Shown here in pieces: positions 40,251-43,276 of a DNA stretch of 43,276 nucleotides. The notes under the pieces were generated by a model. That model had not been told where the DNA came from and did no database searches. It was given only the letters and a program-made list of their open reading frames with translations. The stretch spans positions 1 through 43,276 of the forward strand of contig DAOUFR010000089.1 in the NCBI GenBank assembly GCA_034429715.1, given 5' to 3'. The first letter of the stretch is position 1, and each line of letters opens with the position of its first letter. Source of the stretch: CAIMUM01 sp034429715. Its GTDB lineage: Bacteria > Chloroflexota > Dehalococcoidia > GIF9 > UBA5629. The position numbers were made by a program, and so were the translations under genes.

Positions 40251-41010
40251 TTTTGTCGATGAGTACAGCGGACTCGACAGCTTTGTGCACCGCCTTGATC
40301 CGCGCACCAAGCTGCTCTGTAGCCTCGCATTCATATTGGCGGTAGTACTGACGCCGGCCGGAACCTGGAGGGCGTTTGCAGTGTACCTGCTGATCGTACT
40401 GGCGCTGATATTGCTCTCCAGGCTGCCCATGCGATATGTGCTGAAGAGATCGCTGGTCATTTTCCCGTTTGTCATTATGGTAGCCGTCTTTATGCCTTTT
40501 TTTAAACAGGGACAGGAGGCTATTGGTTTTGATATCGGCGCCTGGCATATAGCTGTTACATATGAAGGGCTGGCAGTTTTGGTAAATGTAATAATAAAGT
40601 CATGGCTGTGCATCCTCTGCCTGATAGTGCTATCGTCGTCCACCAGGTTTGAGGAGCTTTTACACGGCATGTACCGGCTGAAAGTGCCCCAGGTATTTGT
40701 GCAAATTACTTCATTTATGTACCGCTACATGTTCGTGCTCGCCGACCAGGCCATGCGCATGCAGATGGCAAGGGACAGCCGGAATTTCGGCTTGAATCGA
40801 GGAAACATTTTTAAAACGATGGGCAATATGATAGGCATGCTTTTCATTCGCAGTTATGAACGCGCGGAGAGGATTTATGCCGCCATGTTATCGCGTGGCT
40901 ATAACGGTGACATCGTCATGGTGAATCAGATCAGGTTCCGTCTGCCCGACGCTTATTTCGCGTTGGCGCTCTGCCTGCTGCTGGTCTGCCCGGCTATCCT
41001 GTGGTGGTAA
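40240..41010 (+). CDS. cbiQ: ECF transporter T component CbiQ
   Basis: The 256-residue integral membrane protein couples the ATPase to CbiM. It has the conserved N-terminal DSFVHRLDPRTKLL and the two coupling motifs: one in MARDSRNFG (cytoplasmic helix) and the other in AAMLSRGYNGD. About five helices are visible. It starts inside the cbiN end and stops 3 nt before cbiO. Confidence 0.95.
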   Translation: MKHSFVDEYSGLDSFVHRLDPRTKLLCSLAFILAVVLTPAGTWRAFAVYLLIVLALILLSRLPMRYVLKRSLVIFPFVIMVAVFMPFFKQGQEAIGFDIGAWHIAVTYEGLAVLVNVIIKSWLCILCLIVLSSSTRFEELLHGMYRLKVPQVFVQITSFMYRYMFVLADQAMRMQMARDSRNFGLNRGNIFKTMGNMIGMLFIRSYERAERIYAAMLSRGYNGDIVMVNQIRFRLPDAYFALALCLLLVCPAILWW

Positions 41011-41013
41011 GCT

Positions 41014-41751
41014 ATGTCAGTTGATAAGGCTATAGAAATCAAAGGGCTGTCTTATGTTTATACCGACGGCCAGTGCGGACTGAAGGACATCGACCTGACG
41101 GTTTATTGCGGAGAAAGCGTGGCTTTAATCGGGCCCAATGGGGCTGGGAAATCCACGCTTCTATTGCACTTAAATGGGATTTTGAGAGGGAGCACTGCCG
41201 TCAGTATTCATGGGTTACCGGTAGCTGACAAGAATCTCAGGGAGGTAAGGAAAAAGGTGGGTATGGTATTCCAGGACCCGGAAGACCAGCTTTTTTCGTT
41301 AAACGTTTATGAGGATGTGGCATTCGGTCCAATTAATATGGGGTTTACACAGGAAGAAGTTGACCATAGAGTAAAGCAGTCACTACACAAGGTGGGTATG
41401 CGTGGTTATGAGAAACGGTCATCCCATCATCTCAGCATCGGTGAGAAAAAGCGGGTGGCCATCGCAACTGTACTTTCCCTGGATCCAGAGATACTTGCCC
41501 TGGACGAACCGACCAGCAGCCTCGACCCGCGGGGCAAATGGGCCCTGATCGAACTGTTGCGCAGCCTTCACGTGACAAAGATAATAGCCTCGCACGATCT
41601 TGACCTGGTCTCGTGCTTGTGTGACAGGATTATTGTTCTTGACGAGGGAAAGATCGTGGCGGATGGCAGGACGGAGCAGATACTTAGCGACAAAACAATG
41701 CTGGCGGAGCACGGGCTGGCTGTTCCTATAGCTGATGTTGCTCCTGTATAA
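41014..41751 (+). CDS. cbiO: ECF transporter ATPase CbiO
   Basis: The 245-residue ABC ATPase has Walker A GPNGAGKSTLL, Q-loop FQDPEDQLF, signature LSIGEKKRVAIA, Walker B PEILALDEPTSSLDP and the H-loop IIASHDLDL. It powers the CbiMNQ importer as a homodimer, since only one ATPase gene is present. It follows cbiQ by 3 nt and is the last gene of the operon. No intrinsic terminator is visible in the following 80 nt. Confidence 0.96.
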   Translation: MSVDKAIEIKGLSYVYTDGQCGLKDIDLTVYCGESVALIGPNGAGKSTLLLHLNGILRGSTAVSIHGLPVADKNLREVRKKVGMVFQDPEDQLFSLNVYEDVAFGPINMGFTQEEVDHRVKQSLHKVGMRGYEKRSSHHLSIGEKKRVAIATVLSLDPEILALDEPTSSLDPRGKWALIELLRSLHVTKIIASHDLDLVSCLCDRIIVLDEGKIVADGRTEQILSDKTMLAEHGLAVPIADVAPV

Positions 41752-41817
41752 CAATACAGATGACGATAAAGACATAGCCGGCTGACTGAATCATAGTTTC
41801 TTGCCATTAGGGAACTG

Positions 41818-41845
41818 GATTCGGATTTTATCATGCATCACCACA
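41818..41845 (+). repeat. Repeat element copy 1
   Basis: GATTCGGATTTTATCATGCA and the following TCACCACA match copy 2 at 43033-43060 in 25 of 28 positions. The copies lie upstream of two different genes for membrane or exported proteins. Confidence 0.7.
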
Positions 41846-41870
41846 GGTAGTTCATTAGTAAATAGCACTG

Positions 41871-41899
41871 TTGACAAAGGTCGCTCCATAAGTTAATAT
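41871..41899 (+). promoter_or_regulatory. Promoter of the paired membrane protein genes
   Basis: A perfect TTGACA (41871-41876), an exact 17-nt spacer and TAATAT (41894-41899, four of six bases). The predicted start near 41906 leaves an unusually long leader of ~188 nt. Confidence 0.45.
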
Positions 41900-42093
41900 T
41901 GCAACCGCAAGCAACAACATGCGGATGTAATTGCAAGCGATTGCAGGTAGCAACCAGCTGTTTTAATACCTTATAAATAGGATTTCTCAAAATCGGAGCA
42001 CGGCGTGGGATGATCTTATATTTGCCTAAAAACAAACGTCGGCATCTCACAAATAGTCAAATAGAAAATTATTAAGTAAGGAGGTAAAAAGAA

Positions 42094-42492
42094 ATGGCAT
42101 GTTTTCTTGTCCCCGCTGGAGAGGCCATTGTTACAACCGTTATTCAGAAGGTTGTTGAAAACAATGAGAGAAAGTCTGGCGCAGCAAATACTCGAGAAGC
42201 AGGAGGAAAGTGGAGCCAGAGATTGGGCTGGCTGAATAAGATGTTATGGGGTGGAGTCATGCTGCTGGCATTGGAGCACATATGGCATGGAGAAGTTGTC
42301 CCCTGGCCGCCTTTTTTAACAGCAATGCAAAATCCGGCAGATGTAGCGCCAATGCTTCATGAGATAGCAACAATTGGTGTCGGCATGGCCGTGTTCGTAA
42401 CGGTTGTCTGGGTAGTGATGGTGATAATTGCCGAAGCAAAGTCCAAGACTGTGTCACAAGTGAAGGCAAAGCCCGCTGCAGGAGGCGCATGA
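42094..42492 (+). CDS. Conserved membrane protein with LWG...EH motif
   Basis: The 132-residue protein has three hydrophobic stretches (about 2-19, 50-64 and 93-113), a polar loop at 20-48 and an Ala/Lys-rich tail. The middle region LWGGVMLLALEHIWHGEVVP (51-70) carries E61, H62 and H65, and H89 begins the last helix region. Histidines inside or beside membrane helices suggest metal or heme contact, but that is speculation. I do not recognise a named family. It has a strong Shine-Dalgarno (AAGGAGGT) and overlaps the next gene by four nt (ATGA). Both proteins share a 12-residue motif, so the pair looks like a paralogous two-subunit membrane complex. Confidence 0.8.
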   Translation: MACFLVPAGEAIVTTVIQKVVENNERKSGAANTREAGGKWSQRLGWLNKMLWGGVMLLALEHIWHGEVVPWPPFLTAMQNPADVAPMLHEIATIGVGMAVFVTVVWVVMVIIAEAKSKTVSQVKAKPAAGGA

Positions 42493-42788
42493 TGTTTCTT
42501 ATTATGACTGCACTGGCCGCCGTGATCGCGACTGTAATATGGTATGCCAACGCTCCGGAAGATAAATATAAAGTAGGTATGTTAAGCCTGTTTTTGTGGG
42601 GGGCAACACTTATGTGGTTAGTCGACCACGTGATGGCTTACCTGATGGAAGGCGGAGAATTCTTTGAACTGAACCTGGATGCGACTATGCTTGGGCTCTC
42701 TGTAATAGTTCTGGCCCTCATAGTGTGGATGCTTATTCTGGTAATCAGTGACCCCAAAGGGGCTCTTAAAAAAGTCCTGAAAACATAA
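42489..42788 (+). CDS. Small membrane protein paired with the preceding gene
   Basis: The 99-residue protein has three hydrophobic stretches (about 2-20, 31-53 and 66-87). The motif LWGATLMWLVDH (36-47) aligns residue for residue with LWGGVMLLALEH of the upstream protein. It starts by ATGA overlap, so the two are translationally coupled and probably form a complex. A second ATG at 42492 is an equally good start. The function is unknown. The C-terminus is basic (DPKGALKKVLKT) and likely cytoplasmic. I see no terminator immediately after it; a 15-bp inverted repeat begins 58 nt downstream. Confidence 0.8.
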   Translation: MMFLIMTALAAVIATVIWYANAPEDKYKVGMLSLFLWGATLMWLVDHVMAYLMEGGEFFELNLDATMLGLSVIVLALIVWMLILVISDPKGALKKVLKT

Positions 42789-42845
42789 AAGATTTCTGAA
42801 TGCTACCGCTGTAATTATTCTGTTATAGGACGTTTTTAGTTTCAG

Positions 42846-42910
42846 CCCAACCATGATTGGATATTTGAACTTGAGAAGGTTGAGGTTCCACACCGCCAAT
42901 CATGGTTGGG
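42846..42910. repeat. 15-bp perfect inverted repeat flanking a 35-nt loop
   Basis: CCCAACCATGATTGG (42846-42860) is the exact reverse complement of 42896-42910. The 35-nt interior can fold further through GAAC/GTTC. No T tract follows. It could be a transcript-end structure of the paired membrane genes or a remnant of a small palindromic mobile element. Confidence 0.75.
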
Positions 42911-42933
42911 TATTGTCTTCGACTATAATTGAT

Positions 42934-42999
42934 ATGAACACTGAAGAGATATCCGCCAGGCTTAAAGCCAGTATATTAAAGTATGAAGGTGCATGTTAA
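42934..42999 (+). other. 21-codon ORF, possible decayed corrinoid-protein N-terminus
   Basis: ATG 42934 opens MNTEEISARLKASILKYEGA and stops at 42999. The sequence resembles the helical N-terminus of methyltransferase corrinoid proteins, which usually start with a similar E-E-I-L-x-x-L-K pattern. A TATAAT lies at 42924-42929, four nt before the ATG. No continuation was found in the same frame beyond the stop except a further short open stretch. It is low evidence and could be chance. Confidence 0.25.
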
Positions 43000-43032
43000 A
43001 TGGGGCCTGTTTTCTATATTGCGAAAAGATTT

Positions 43033-43060
43033 GATTCGGATTCTATTATGCATCACAACA
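43033..43060 (+). repeat. Repeat element copy 2
   Basis: This matches copy 1 at 41818-41845 in 25 of 28 positions. Downstream a second shared stretch, AACATGC followed by GATTGCAGG, occurs at both loci with a different spacing. It lies ~90-120 bp before the exported-protein start. The remaining sequence between 43000 and 43150 holds no gene. Confidence 0.7.
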
Positions 43061-43150
43061 TGCAAATGATTGCAGGCGCCGTTTATTGAAGTAATGAGTC
43101 GATTTATAGTAGCCATGGCCAGACTTAATGAATTAGGTAAGGAGAAGATC

Positions 43151-43276
43151 ATGTATAAGCACATGTGCTCCGGTTTGCTCATTTTATTGATGGCTGCCTC
43201 CTTCGTGGTACCGGCCAATATCGCGGCGCCGTCAGCGGTCTCTGCGGACCCGGGCATCATGAAGTGGGACACCGTC
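43151..43276 (+). CDS. Exported protein, N-terminal fragment
   Basis: ATG 43151 opens 42 codons that run off the right edge. The start MYKHMCSGLLILLMAASFVV is a typical signal peptide: a short basic start and a hydrophobic core, with a likely cleavage after the Ala-x-Ala-like SAVSA (about residues 28-32). The mature protein would begin DPGIMKWDTV. AAGGAGA lies a few nt upstream of the ATG. The rest is missing, so no family can be assigned; a surface or S-layer-type protein is one possibility. It shares an upstream repeat with the paired membrane genes. Confidence 0.75.
   Translation, partial: MYKHMCSGLLILLMAASFVVPANIAAPSAVSADPGIMKWDTV

Larger units (their letters stand above)
41752..42093. 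other. Long intergenic region with promoter, leader and repeat copy
   Basis: This 342-nt gene-free stretch holds a copy of a 28-bp repeat (41818-41845). A promoter TTGACA-N17-TAATAT lies at 41871-41899. The predicted 5' leader is ~188 nt, with two short stem-loops (CCGCA/TGCGG, 41905-41924; TGCAA/TTGCA, 41932-41945). A Shine-Dalgarno AAGGAGGT lies 8 nt before ATG 42094. No known riboswitch was recognised. Confidence 0.6.

Noticed and set aside
41752..42093. Cobalamin riboswitch next to the cobalt importer
   Set aside because: No B12-box or conserved core was seen. The region follows cbiO rather than preceding cbiM, and only 45 nt separate fur and cbiM.
42846..42910. Insertion-sequence ends
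   Set aside because: The arms are 35 nt apart with no transposase or target duplication; too small for an insertion sequence.
1..43276. CRISPR array, tRNA, rRNA or prophage
   Set aside because: No regularly spaced repeats, no cloverleaf-like segments and no integrase, capsid or portal genes were seen in either strand.

Overview
The window is 43.3 kb of dense, ordinary-looking bacterial chromosome. Its gene content suggests an anaerobic or microaerophilic bacterium, most likely of the Chloroflexota (Dehalococcoidia-like). The pointers are a family-4 Fe-S uracil-DNA glycosylase, an oxygen-sensitive radical-SAM sulfatase maturase, an NDP-forming acyl-CoA synthetase-like protein, a CbiMNQO cobalt transporter, a proton-type F1Fo operon headed by an AtpZ/AtpI-like gene, and frequent TTG starts. 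The taxonomic placement is inference from gene content, not from a marker tree.

Layout, left to right. (1) 1-2850, minus: a creatinase-like M24 protein, an MFS transporter and a truncated membrane protein in one unit. (2) 2892-7390, minus: udg, rnj and ftsK driven by one strong promoter. (3) 7389-9430: a TauE/SafE exporter plus a DUF1634 partner (minus), divergent from rph (plus). (4) 9471-13830, minus: a Cys-type sulfatase, a GAP/LysE-like membrane protein and the matching anaerobic sulfatase maturase. (5) 13833-20400: proBA (minus), divergent from cca-secD-secF-small membrane ORF (plus), closed by a textbook terminator. (6) 20411-27281, minus: a long run of nfi, prfB (with programmed +1 frameshift), a gluzincin peptidase, radC, an orphan oligopeptide-binding lipoprotein, DUF3795 and a histone-deacetylase-like enzyme. 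(7) 27380-30250: a small lipoprotein, an acyl-CoA synthetase-like protein, rpsP and a KH RNA-binding protein. (8) 30260-38200, minus: the complete ATP synthase operon (Z/I, a, c, b, delta, alpha, gamma, beta, epsilon) preceded by a bifunctional-nuclease-family gene with an unusual insertion. (9) 38341-41751, plus: dtd, a Fur-family regulator and cbiMNQO. (10) 41752-43276: a sparser region with two small paired membrane proteins, a 28-bp repeated element, a 15-bp inverted repeat and the start of an exported protein running off the edge.

The main cross-cutting observation is promoter architecture. Several operon-head genes without a Shine-Dalgarno sequence (udg, proB, cca, nfi, fur, and less clearly tauE and atpZ) have a sigma70-type -10 hexamer, often an extended TGn form, placed only about 7-10 nt before the start codon. 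This predicts leaderless or near-leaderless mRNAs. Other first genes (M24, GAP/sulfatase, rph, rpsP, bfn, the lipoprotein gene) have the promoter further upstream, leaving a leader of about 20-50 nt with a Shine-Dalgarno; the one before rpsP is weak. No CRISPR array, tRNA, rRNA, insertion sequence or phage gene was recognised. The least explained part is the right-hand 1.5 kb.
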